Assembly (NCBI GenBank): GCA_023386115.1
Contig: JAEWKL010000737.1
Location: 1-5,246 of the forward strand
Direction: 5' to 3'
Source of the DNA: Pseudomonadota bacterium
GTDB lineage: Bacteria > Pseudomonadota > Alphaproteobacteria > Rhizobiales > Beijerinckiaceae
DNA: 5,246 nucleotides
Shown in pieces: positions 1 through 5,246 of this stretch. Within the stretch, counting starts at the first letter, position 1; every line of letters begins with the position of its first letter. Under the pieces are notes generated by a model. It had not been told where the DNA came from. It did not search any database and was given only the letters and a program-made list of their open reading frames with translations. Position numbers and translations under genes: made by a program.

Positions 1-1
1 G

Positions 2-208
2 CGCCTGCAGATCCTGCTGGCGCATGAACGCACCGCGTTCGGCCGCTCGGACCTGGTGGCGGTGCTGCGCGAGGAGATCCTGGCGGTGATCGCCAAGCAC
101 GTCGCCATCGACCAGGAGAAGGTGAAGATCACCATGGAGCGGGGCGACGCCGTCTCGACCCTGGAGATCGATGTCGAACTGCCGAAGGCCGTCCACCGGG
201 CGGCCTGA
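2..208 (+). CDS. minE: MinE, cell division topological specificity factor (3' end, partial)
   Basis: MinE binds membrane-bound MinD, stimulates its ATPase and displaces MinC, so that the division inhibitor oscillates and the Z-ring forms at mid-cell. The 68 visible residues start with RLQILLAHER, the conserved MinD-contacting (anti-MinCD) segment. They continue through GRSDLVAVLREEILAVIAKHV, which matches the alpha helix of the topological-specificity domain. The next stretch, KVKITMERGDAVSTLEIDVELP, fits its two closing beta strands. The gene ends with TGA at 206-208. MinE proteins are usually about 85-90 residues, so roughly 20 N-terminal residues (the amphipathic membrane-targeting end) lie before the window. 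minC and minD would be expected upstream but are not visible. The match is clear over the whole visible length; I see no damage. Confidence 0.93.
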   Translation, partial: RLQILLAHERTAFGRSDLVAVLREEILAVIAKHVAIDQEKVKITMERGDAVSTLEIDVELPKAVHRAA

Positions 209-221
209 TGTCCCCAAGCCC

Positions 222-250
222 TTGCGCTCACGGCCCGCCCGGGCGATTCA
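222..250 (+). promoter_or_regulatory. Candidate promoter for the SDR-hydrolase-monooxygenase operon
   Basis: TTGCGC at 222-227 could serve as a -35 element and GATTCA at 245-250 as a -10 element, with a 17-nt spacer. Only TTG of the -35 matches consensus strongly and the -10 is weak, so this is a suggestion. It is the only stretch with locally raised A+T between minE and the SDR gene. The proposed -10 lies inside an inverted repeat and contains a GATTC (GANTC) site. The alternative is that the operon is transcribed by readthrough from the min genes. Confidence 0.28.
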
Positions 251-265
251 ATCGCTGACGGGCCG
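231..265. repeat. Nested inverted repeats upstream of the SDR gene
   Basis: The outer arms CGGCCCG (231-237) and CGGGCCG (259-265) are perfect 7-bp complements. Inside them lies GCGATTCAATCGC (243-255), a 6-bp dyad around one central base. The two dyads share nearly the same centre (248 and 249). As RNA this could fold into a two-part hairpin; as DNA it resembles an operator. No T-run follows the outer arm, so it is not a typical intrinsic terminator for minE. The structure ends 3 nt before the SDR ribosome binding site. Confidence 0.6.
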
Positions 266-268
266 GAC

Positions 269-272
269 GGAG
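269..272 (+). promoter_or_regulatory. Ribosome binding site supporting the TTG start of the SDR gene
   Basis: GGAG sits 7 nt before the TTG at 280. It supports this unusual start, because the same frame is closed by a TGA at 256-258 and has no ATG or GTG between that stop and the conserved N-terminus. Confidence 0.6.
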
Positions 273-279
273 CAGGCTG

Positions 280-1098
280 TTGGCGGACGCTTTTCCACTG
301 CACGACAGGCTGGCCCTGGTCACCGGAGCCGGCAGCGGCATCGGCGCGGCCCTCGCCCTGGGCCTCGCCCGGACGGGCGCCCGCCTCGTCCTCGTCGACC
401 GCGATCCTGACGGTCTCGCCCGCAGCGAGGCCGCCGTGCGGGCGCTCGGGCGCGACGTCAGCACGCACGCTTTCGACGTCACGGATGCCGAGCGCGTCGC
501 CGCCCTGCCGGACGCCGTTTCCGCCCGCCACGGGCCGCTCGATCTCCTCATCAACAATGCGGGCGTGGCGCTCGCCGGCCGCTTCGCCGACGTCGAGCTC
601 AGCGATGTCGACTGGCTGATGGACGTCAATTTCCGCGCCGTGGTGCGGATGACCCACGCGTTCTTAGCTATGCTGGAGAGCCGGCCGGCGGCGCAGATCG
701 TCAACCTGTCGAGCCTCTACGGGATCATCGCCCCGCCGGGCCAGGCGGCCTATGCGGCGAGCAAGTTCGCGGTGCGCGGCTTCTCCGAGGCTCTGCGGCA
801 CGAATATGCCGGCACCACCCTCGGGGTCAGCGTGGTGCATCCCGGCGGCGTCGCCACCGCCATCGCCCGCAACGCCCGCGTCGGCCCGCGCCTCGACCCG
901 GCCGAGGTCGCGAGCGGCAAGGCTGCCGTGGAGCGCCACCTGCGTCTGTCGCCCGAGGCGGCGGCCGAGCGCATCTTGCGCGGCATCGCCCGGCGGGAGC
1001 CCCGCATCATCGTCGGCCGTGACGCCGCCCAGGTGGCGCTGATCCAGCGCCTGATGCCGGTGCGCTACTGGTCGCTGATCGCCCGCGCCATGGAGTAG
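280..1098 (+). CDS. Classical short-chain dehydrogenase/reductase (SDR), 272 aa
   Basis: An NAD(P)-dependent oxidoreductase of the Rossmann-fold SDR superfamily, expected to interconvert an alcohol and a carbonyl in the cytoplasm. Visible motifs are the cofactor loop TGAGSGIG (residues 15-22), an acidic residue D40 at the end of the second strand (which favours NAD(H) over NADP(H)), D66-V67 near the adenine, NNAG (92-95), and the catalytic tetrad N117, S145, Y158 and K162 (YAASK). The PG motif follows at P188-G189. The length is typical of classical SDRs. Translation begins at TTG 280 with GGAG 7 nt upstream; an upstream in-frame stop rules out a longer protein. It is the first gene of a compact operon, 3 nt ahead of an esterase that is followed by a Baeyer-Villiger-type monooxygenase. 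This suggests it makes or reduces the ketone handled by that enzyme, like Rv3085 (SadH) in the mycobacterial mymA operon. The substrate is unknown. L129 uses the rare codon TTA. Confidence 0.92.
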   Translation: MADAFPLHDRLALVTGAGSGIGAALALGLARTGARLVLVDRDPDGLARSEAAVRALGRDVSTHAFDVTDAERVAALPDAVSARHGPLDLLINNAGVALAGRFADVELSDVDWLMDVNFRAVVRMTHAFLAMLESRPAAQIVNLSSLYGIIAPPGQAAYAASKFAVRGFSEALRHEYAGTTLGVSVVHPGGVATAIARNARVGPRLDPAEVASGKAAVERHLRLSPEAAAERILRGIARREPRIIVGRDAAQVALIQRLMPVRYWSLIARAME

Positions 1099-1101
1099 AG
1101 C

Positions 1102-2004
1102 ATGCCGAGCCTGCGCGCCCACGTCTTCGACTGGATCATCCGCTGGCAGGTGAAGCCGAAGCTCGCCCGCGCCGCCGGCGACGTCGCGGCAGTCCGGCGG
1201 ATCTTCGACCAGGCGAGCTTCCCCGAGCCGCCCGGCATCACCTTCCGTCCGGCCGAGATCGGCGGCATTCCCGGGGAATGGGCCGAGCGTCCGGGGCTGG
1301 CGCCGGATGCGCCGCGCCTGTTCTACCTGCATGGCGGCGGGTTCATCGGCTGCTCGCCTCGCACCCACCGGCCGCTCACCGGCGCCTTCGCGATGCGGGG
1401 CTTCCGGGTGTTCAGCCCGGATTACCGCCTCGCCCCCGAGCATCCGTTCCCGGCGGCGATCGACGACGCGGCGGCTGCCTGGTCCGCCTTCGCGTCGGCG
1501 GGGCCCGCCGGAATCGCCGGGGATTCGGCCGGCGGCAACCTCGCCCTCGCGCTGTTGCTGCGGGCGCGCCGGGACGGCCTGCCGCTGCCCACCGCCGCGG
1601 TTCTGTTCTCGCCCTCGACCGACATGCGAGGGGAGGGGACCTCGATGTCCGCGAATGCCCGCCGCGACGCGATGTTCGATCCGGCGAAGCTGCAGAACCT
1701 GGTCGAGGCCTATCTCGCCGGGCACGATCCCGCCGACCCGCTCGCCTCGCCCCTCTACGGCGACCTCGCCGGGCTGCCGCCGCTGCTGTTCCATGTCGGG
1801 GCCCGGGAGGTCCTGCGCGACGATTCGGTGCGGTTCGCCGAAAAGGCCCGTGCGGCGGGCGTCTCCGCCACCGTGACGATCTGGCCGGTGGTGCCGCATG
1901 CCTGGCAGCTCGCGCAATCGTTCCTGCCGGAAGCGCGCCGCTCCCTCTCCGAGGCAGCCGCCTTCCTGAAGGCCCATGCCAGAACGCCGGAGGCGGTTCG
2001 GTGA
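1102..2004 (+). CDS. Alpha/beta hydrolase, hormone-sensitive-lipase (family IV) esterase, LipR-like, 300 aa
   Basis: A carboxylesterase-type hydrolase predicted to cleave short or medium esters. The oxyanion-hole motif HGGGF is at residues 77-81, the YRLAPEHPFPAA block typical of family IV at 108-119, and the nucleophile elbow GDSAGG at 140-145 with S142 as nucleophile. The general base is H266 (VPHAW). At the position of the usual family Asp (the DPLRD motif) this protein reads REVLRDD, so the acid is probably E236. Residues 1-50 fit the N-terminal cap helices; no signal peptide is seen, so it should be cytoplasmic. The ATG follows the SDR stop by 3 nt, with GGAG at 1092-1095 lying within the last SDR codons. 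The gene ends in a GTGA overlap with the monooxygenase, which indicates translational coupling. In this context it would hydrolyse the ester or lactone made by the monooxygenase, as proposed for LipR beside MymA. The substrate is not determined. Confidence 0.9.
   Translation: MPSLRAHVFDWIIRWQVKPKLARAAGDVAAVRRIFDQASFPEPPGITFRPAEIGGIPGEWAERPGLAPDAPRLFYLHGGGFIGCSPRTHRPLTGAFAMRGFRVFSPDYRLAPEHPFPAAIDDAAAAWSAFASAGPAGIAGDSAGGNLALALLLRARRDGLPLPTAAVLFSPSTDMRGEGTSMSANARRDAMFDPAKLQNLVEAYLAGHDPADPLASPLYGDLAGLPPLLFHVGAREVLRDDSVRFAEKARAAGVSATVTIWPVVPHAWQLAQSFLPEARRSLSEAAAFLKAHARTPEAVR
1989..1993 (+). promoter_or_regulatory. Ribosome binding site deciding the GTG start of the monooxygenase
   Basis: GGAGG lies 7 nt before GTG 2001, inside the last codons of the hydrolase. 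The reading frame is open far upstream (to about 1278) over the hydrolase gene, so this site, together with the position of the first Rossmann motif, fixes the start. Confidence 0.75.
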
Positions 2005-3491
2005 CGGAGACGCCGGCCGCGCCCTGGCCGGACAAGCCGCTCGCCGTGCTGGTGATCGGGGCCGGCTTCTCCGGCCTCGCCATGGCGGTCCGCTGCCGGC
2101 AATCCGGCCTCGACGACCTGCTCGTCGTCGAGAAGGCGGATGCGGTCGGCGGCACCTGGCACGAGAACACCTATCCGGGCGCCGCCTGCGACATCCCGGC
2201 CCATCTCTATGCCCTGTCCTTCGCCCCGAAGCCCGACTGGACCCGCACCTATGCGGGCCAGCCCGAGATCGCCGCCTATCTGCGCGAGCTGGTCGAGCGG
2301 TTCGGCCTGGCCCCGCACATCGCCCTCTCCACCGCCGTCACCGGCGCGGTCTGGGATGGGGCGCGGTCGCTGTGGCGGGTCGAGACCGATCGCGGCCCAC
2401 TCGAGTCCCAGGTGCTGGTCTCCGGCATGGGGGCGCTGCACCACCCGGCGATCCCGGCCATCGCGGGCCTGCACACCTTCTTAGGCCCGCTCTTCCACAC
2501 CTCGGCCTGGGATCACGGCGTGTCGCTGCGGGCCAAGCGCGTCGGGGTGATCGGGACCGGGGCGAGCGCGATCCAGGTCGTGCCGGCCATCGCCCCGGAG
2601 GTGGAGCGGCTGGTGCTGTTCCAGCGCACGCCGCCCTGGGTCGTCCCGCGCAACGACCGGCCGATCGGCCCGCGGCTGCGGGCGCTGTTCCGCCGCCTTC
2701 CCCTTGCCCGGCGGGCCTTGCGCGGCGTCCAGTTCTGGCTGCGGGAGGCCCAGGCGGCGTTCGGCTTCACCCGCGTCTCGGGCCTCACCCGCCTTGCCGA
2801 GGCGATGAGCCGCCGCCACCTGCGCAGCCAGGTCCCCGACCCCGCCTTGCGGGCAAAGCTGGCCCCGCCCTACCGGCTCGGCTGCAAGCGGGTGCTGATC
2901 TCCGACGATTACTACCCGGCCCTGACCCGGCCGAACGTGACGGTCGAGACCGGCCCGATCGGCATGGTCACCCCGGACGGCGTGACCATGGCCGACGGCC
3001 GTCACCACCCCCTCGATGTCCTGGTGCTGGCGACGGGCTTCGACGTCACCGCCTCGCTCGCCCGGGTGCCCGTGGTCGGCCGCGACGGGCTGATCCTGGC
3101 CCGGGCCTGGAGCGAGCGGGTGGGGGCGCATCGTGGCGTGGCGGTTGCGGGATTTCCCAACTTCTTCATGCTGCTCGGCCCCAATACGGGGCTGGGCCAC
3201 AATTCCGTGGTGCTGATGATCGAGGCGCAGGTCGAGTACGTGCTCGCCTGCCTGGCCGAGATGCGGGAGCGCAACCTTGCCGCCATCGAGCCGACGCCCG
3301 AGGCGCAGGCGCGCTACCTCGCCGAGCTCGAAACGCGCCTGTCCGGCAGCATCTGGCAGCAGGGGGGATGCGCCAGCTGGTACCAGGATGCGACCGGGCG
3401 CAACATCGCGCTCTGGCCCGGCACGGTCGTCGCCTATCGGCGCGCGCTGCGGGAGCCGGACTGGTCCGAGTTCGTCCTCACTCCGGCCTGA
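2001..3491 (+). CDS. Baeyer-Villiger-type flavin-containing monooxygenase (MymA-like), 496 aa
   Basis: A class B flavoprotein monooxygenase using FAD, NADPH and O2 to insert oxygen next to a carbonyl (ketone to ester or lactone), or to oxidise a soft heteroatom. The FAD site GAGFSG is at residues 20-25. The BVMO block GGTW...YPGAACD runs over 50-64 with D64. The central fingerprint FLGPLFHTSAWD is at 160-171 (FxGxxxHxxxW, with D in place of P). The NADPH Rossmann motif GTGASA is at 185-190, R209-T210 lies in FQRTPPW, and K296-R297 lies in GCKR, the position of the nicotinamide- and peroxyflavin-interacting Lys-Arg pair in phenylacetone monooxygenase. ATGFD is at 344-348 and GPNTGLGHNS at 393-402. 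The length is that of a compact BVMO or MymA (Rv3083), without the long N-terminal extension of some families. The GTG start overlaps the esterase stop by 4 nt. The motifs favour Baeyer-Villiger over plain N/S-oxidising FMO chemistry; the substrate is unknown. L161, inside the fingerprint, uses the rare codon TTA. Confidence 0.93.
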   Translation: MTETPAAPWPDKPLAVLVIGAGFSGLAMAVRCRQSGLDDLLVVEKADAVGGTWHENTYPGAACDIPAHLYALSFAPKPDWTRTYAGQPEIAAYLRELVERFGLAPHIALSTAVTGAVWDGARSLWRVETDRGPLESQVLVSGMGALHHPAIPAIAGLHTFLGPLFHTSAWDHGVSLRAKRVGVIGTGASAIQVVPAIAPEVERLVLFQRTPPWVVPRNDRPIGPRLRALFRRLPLARRALRGVQFWLREAQAAFGFTRVSGLTRLAEAMSRRHLRSQVPDPALRAKLAPPYRLGCKRVLISDDYYPALTRPNVTVETGPIGMVTPDGVTMADGRHHPLDVLVLATGFDVTASLARVPVVGRDGLILARAWSERVGAHRGVAVAGFPNFFMLLGPNTGLGHNSVVLMIEAQVEYVLACLAEMRERNLAAIEPTPEAQARYLAELETRLSGSIWQQGGCASWYQDATGRNIALWPGTVVAYRRALREPDWSEFVLTPA

Positions 3492-3511
3492 GCCCGGCGC
3501 GTTCGCGACGA

Positions 3512-3540
3512 GAGTCTTTGCAAGACTCTTTGCAAGACTC
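3512..3540. repeat. 12-bp tandem repeat forming a dyad, with three GANTC sites
   Basis: TTTGCAAGACTC occurs twice head to tail, at 3517-3528 and 3529-3540. The preceding GAGTC makes the 17-mer GAGTCTTTGCAAGACTC (3512-3528), a perfect 7-bp inverted repeat with a TGC loop. The left arm can also pair with the second copy (3534-3540), giving alternative hairpins. GAGTC (3512-3516) and GACTC (3524-3528 and 3536-3540) are GANTC sites, the CcrM methylation target of alphaproteobacteria. The element lies 20 nt after the monooxygenase stop, so it may help end that transcript, but only three T residues follow the stem, which is weak for an intrinsic terminator. Confidence 0.8.
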
Positions 3541-3574
3541 ATGGGACGCATCGCTGCGCTGCGGCAATAGCGCT

Positions 3575-3603
3575 TTGCGCCCGTCACAGACGCGTGCTAT
3601 CGG
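3575..3603 (+). promoter_or_regulatory. Candidate guaB promoter
   Basis: TTGCGC at 3575-3580 and TATCGG at 3598-3603 (within GCTATCGG) are separated by 17 nt. They fit the loose alphaproteobacterial pattern of a TTG-type -35 and a CTAT-type -10. Transcription would begin near 3610 and leave a leader of about 95 nt before guaB. The call rests on spacing and partial consensus only. Confidence 0.4.
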
Positions 3604-3630
3604 CCGGTGCCAACTCAATAACAGGCGTTT

Positions 3631-3649
3631 GCCGGGCAAATCGCCCGGC
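3631..3649 (+). other. Strong G+C hairpin in the guaB leader
   Basis: GCCGGGC (3631-3637) and GCCCGGC (3643-3649) are perfect 7-bp complements around the 5-nt loop AAATC. The left arm also takes part in a second, mutually exclusive dyad, TTTGCC-G-GGCAAA (3628-3640). No T-run follows, so it is not a standard terminator. It could be a leader structure affecting guaB expression or an mRNA-stabilising hairpin; a regulatory function is inference only. Confidence 0.5.
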
Positions 3650-3703
3650 GCGACCCCGATTTGGCGGTTTCCCCAAGGAGCCGCACGCACGAGGAGTTGG
3701 TTC

Positions 3704-5200
3704 ATGGCCCGCATCAGCACGGATACGATCATCGAGGGCCTGACCTTCGACGATGTCCTGCTCCGCCCCGCCGCATCCTCGGTGATGCCGGCGGAGGTGA
3801 ATCTCGGCACCCGCCTCACCCGCACGATCAAGCTCAACATGCCGATCATCGCCTCGGCGATGGACACGGTGACCGAGGCCCGGATGGCCATCGCGATGGC
3901 GCAGAACGGCGGCCTCGGGGTGATCCACCGCAACCTCGAGCCGCCGGAGCAGGCCGAGCAGGTCCGCCTCGTCAAGAAGTACGAGTCCGGCATGGTGCTC
4001 AACCCGATCACCATCCACCCGGACGAGACCCTGGCCGACGCCTACGGGGTGATGCGCCAGCACGGCATCTCGGGGATTCCGGTGGTCGAGCGCGGCCCCA
4101 ACGGCTCGCGCGGCAAGCTCGTCGGCATCCTGACCAACCGCGACACGCGCTTCGCCACCGACCAGAGCCAGCCGGTCTCCGAGCTGATGACCCGCGACCG
4201 GCTGATCACCGTGCGCGAGGGCGTGACCCAGGACGAGGCCAAGCGCCTGCTGCACCAGTTCCGCATCGAGAAGCTGCTCGTCGTCGACGACCACTATCGC
4301 TGCATCGGCCTGATCACCGTCAAGGACATCGAGAAGCAGGTCGCCTACCCGAACGCCATCAAGGACGAGCAGGGCCGCCTGCGGGTCGCCGCCGCCACCA
4401 CGACCGGTGACGGCGGGTTCGAGCGGGCCGAGCGCCTGATCGATGCCGGCTGCGACGTGATCGTGGTCGACACCGCCCACGGCCACTCCGCCAAGGTGCT
4501 GGAGAGCGTGCGCCGGGTGAAGACCCTGTCGAACGCCGTGCAGGTCATCGCCGGCAACGTCGCGACCCGCGAGGGTGCGAAGGCGCTGATCGATGCCGGC
4601 GCCGACGCCATCAAGGTCGGCATCGGCCCGGGCTCGATCTGCACCACCCGCATCGTCGCCGGCGTCGGCGTGCCCCAGCTCACCGCCATCATGGAGGCGG
4701 TCGAGGCCGGCAACGAGGCCGACGTGCCGGTGATCGCCGATGGCGGCATCAAGTATTCGGGCGACCTCGCCAAGGCGATCGCCGCCGGCGCCTCGGTGGC
4801 GATGCTGGGCTCGCTCTTGGCCGGCACCGACGAGGCTCCGGGCGAGGTGTTCCTGTACCAGGGCCGCTCGTACAAGAGCTACCGCGGCATGGGCTCGGTC
4901 GGCGCCATGGCGCGCGGCTCGGCCGACCGCTACTTCCAGGCCGAGGTCAGCGACACCCATAAGCTCGTGCCGGAGGGCATCGAGGGCCAGGTCCCCTACA
5001 AGGGCCCGGTGGCGGCGGTGCTGCACCAGCTCGCCGGGGGCCTGCGCGCCGCCATGGGCTATGTCGGCGCCCCGTCGATCCCGGAGATGCAGGAGAGGGC
5101 ACAGTTCATCCGCATCACCAATGCGGGCCTGCGCGAGAGCCACGTCCACGACGTGACGATCACCCGGGAGAGCCCGAACTACCCGACCTCGAGGTCGTAA
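3704..5200 (+). CDS. guaB: Inosine-5'-monophosphate dehydrogenase (IMPDH), 498 aa
   Basis: Catalyses NAD+-dependent oxidation of IMP to XMP, the committed and usually rate-limiting step of guanine nucleotide synthesis, in the cytoplasm as a tetramer/octamer. The N-terminus LTFDDVLLRPAASSVMP (13-29) is characteristic. A Bateman module of two CBS domains interrupts the TIM barrel at about residues 93-213 (MVLNPITI...GISGIPVVE and LMTRDRLITV...LLVVDD). The catalytic loop GIGPGSICTTR (306-316) carries nucleophile C313. The phosphate and ribose site includes ADGGI (345-349), and YRGMGS is at 393-398. The mobile flap has the general-base pair R409-Y410 (ADRYFQ) and EGIEGQVPYKG (424-434). All key residues are present and the length is normal. 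The ATG at 3704 has GGAG (3693-3696) 7 nt upstream; the open frame continues far upstream only because the gap lacks stops. It is separated by 212 bp from the monooxygenase and probably has its own promoter. Confidence 0.98.
   Translation: MARISTDTIIEGLTFDDVLLRPAASSVMPAEVNLGTRLTRTIKLNMPIIASAMDTVTEARMAIAMAQNGGLGVIHRNLEPPEQAEQVRLVKKYESGMVLNPITIHPDETLADAYGVMRQHGISGIPVVERGPNGSRGKLVGILTNRDTRFATDQSQPVSELMTRDRLITVREGVTQDEAKRLLHQFRIEKLLVVDDHYRCIGLITVKDIEKQVAYPNAIKDEQGRLRVAAATTTGDGGFERAERLIDAGCDVIVVDTAHGHSAKVLESVRRVKTLSNAVQVIAGNVATREGAKALIDAGADAIKVGIGPGSICTTRIVAGVGVPQLTAIMEAVEAGNEADVPVIADGGIKYSGDLAKAIAAGASVAMLGSLLAGTDEAPGEVFLYQGRSYKSYRGMGSVGAMARGSADRYFQAEVSDTHKLVPEGIEGQVPYKGPVAAVLHQLAGGLRAAMGYVGAPSIPEMQERAQFIRITNAGLRESHVHDVTITRESPNYPTSRS
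5185..5196. repeat. 12-bp perfect palindrome at the guaB 3' end
   Basis: GACCTCGAGGTC is a perfect palindrome that covers the last sense codons of guaB and contains the GAGG (5191-5194) likely used as ribosome binding site by the next gene. As RNA it could form only a 4-bp stem with a TCGA loop, so the structure is weak and may be chance. Confidence 0.5.
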
Positions 5201-5201
5201 G

Positions 5202-5246
5202 GTGAGCGTCGCCGCGATCCTCCTGCCTGTCTTCGTACAGGTGGCC
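5202..5246 (+). CDS. Start of a probable membrane protein, possibly MAPEG family (partial)
   Basis: A GTG codon 1 nt after the guaB stop opens a frame that stays open to the window end, with GAGG (5191-5194) 7 nt upstream as a plausible ribosome binding site. The 15 visible residues, MSVAAILLPVFVQVA, are strongly hydrophobic and look like the start of a first transmembrane helix. They resemble the N-terminus of small four-helix MAPEG-type proteins, and my recollection is that such a gene follows guaB in Methylobacterium-like genomes. The family call is from memory of a short peptide and is tentative; that a gene starts here, cotranscribed with guaB, is likelier than its identity. Confidence 0.5.
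   Translation, partial: MSVAAILLPVFVQVA

Noticed and set aside
171..410. Small + strand frame of 79 codons spanning the minE end and the SDR start
   Set aside because: It overlaps both genes out of frame and is Arg/Pro-rich without any recognisable feature.
664..1977. Long open frame of 437 codons on the - strand opposite the SDR and esterase
   Set aside because: It lies antisense to two genes with complete catalytic motifs; its Arg/Gly-rich translation shows no domain and is the usual shadow in G+C-rich DNA.
1278..2000. N-terminal extension of the monooxygenase of about 241 residues
   Set aside because: It would overlap the esterase almost entirely and translates to Ala/Gly/Arg-rich sequence; a strong GGAGG before GTG 2001 and the FAD motif 20 residues later fix the true start.
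3512..3540. CRISPR array or insertion-sequence end
   Set aside because: There are only two contiguous 12-bp units with no spacers, no adjacent transposase and no flanking target duplication.
1976..3703. IMPDH extended upstream into a 1074-residue protein
   Set aside because: The extension overlaps the monooxygenase in another frame and the intergenic repeat; guaB has a normal start, length and ribosome binding site at 3704.
3584..5149. Open frame of 521 codons on the - strand opposite guaB
   Set aside because: It is entirely antisense to a perfect IMPDH; the low-complexity His/Asp/Val/Gly-rich translation is a codon-bias shadow.
5226..5241. Hairpin CCTGT...ACAGG as a guaB terminator
   Set aside because: It lies within the next open frame, has only 5 base pairs and no following T-run before the window ends.

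Overview
The window (about 70% G+C by eye) looks like chromosomal DNA of an alphaproteobacterium, most likely Methylobacteriaceae (Methylobacterium type). That assignment rests on the style of the encoded MinE and IMP dehydrogenase, the base composition and the gene order as I remember it; no search was run. All recognised genes lie on the + strand.

Layout: (1) positions 2-208 are the 3' end of minE, a cell-division topology factor; its start lies outside the window. (2) A 71-bp gap carries nested dyad symmetry and a possible promoter. (3) Positions 280-3491 are a tight three-gene operon: a classical short-chain dehydrogenase/reductase (TTG start), an alpha/beta hydrolase of the hormone-sensitive-lipase family beginning 3 nt after the SDR stop, and a Baeyer-Villiger-type flavin monooxygenase whose GTG start overlaps the hydrolase stop by 4 nt. 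(4) A 212-bp gap (3492-3703) holds two exact 12-bp tandem repeats that create three GANTC sites, a candidate promoter and a strong G+C hairpin in the probable leader. (5) guaB, complete IMP dehydrogenase, at 3704-5200. (6) The first 15 codons of a further gene, probably a MAPEG-family membrane protein, begin 1 nt after the guaB stop and run off the window.

The three middle genes form a logical pathway: the SDR oxidises a secondary alcohol to a ketone (or runs in reverse), the monooxygenase inserts oxygen to give an ester or lactone, and the hydrolase cleaves it to acid plus alcohol. The same trio of families, with closely similar protein lengths, occurs in the mycobacterial mymA operon (Rv3083-lipR-Rv3085), there in the reverse order. 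The physiological substrate cannot be read from the sequence. This cassette sits between two housekeeping loci and is the accessory content of the window. The genes on either side (minE, guaB) are ordinary. I found no CRISPR array, tRNA, rRNA, transposase or integrase.
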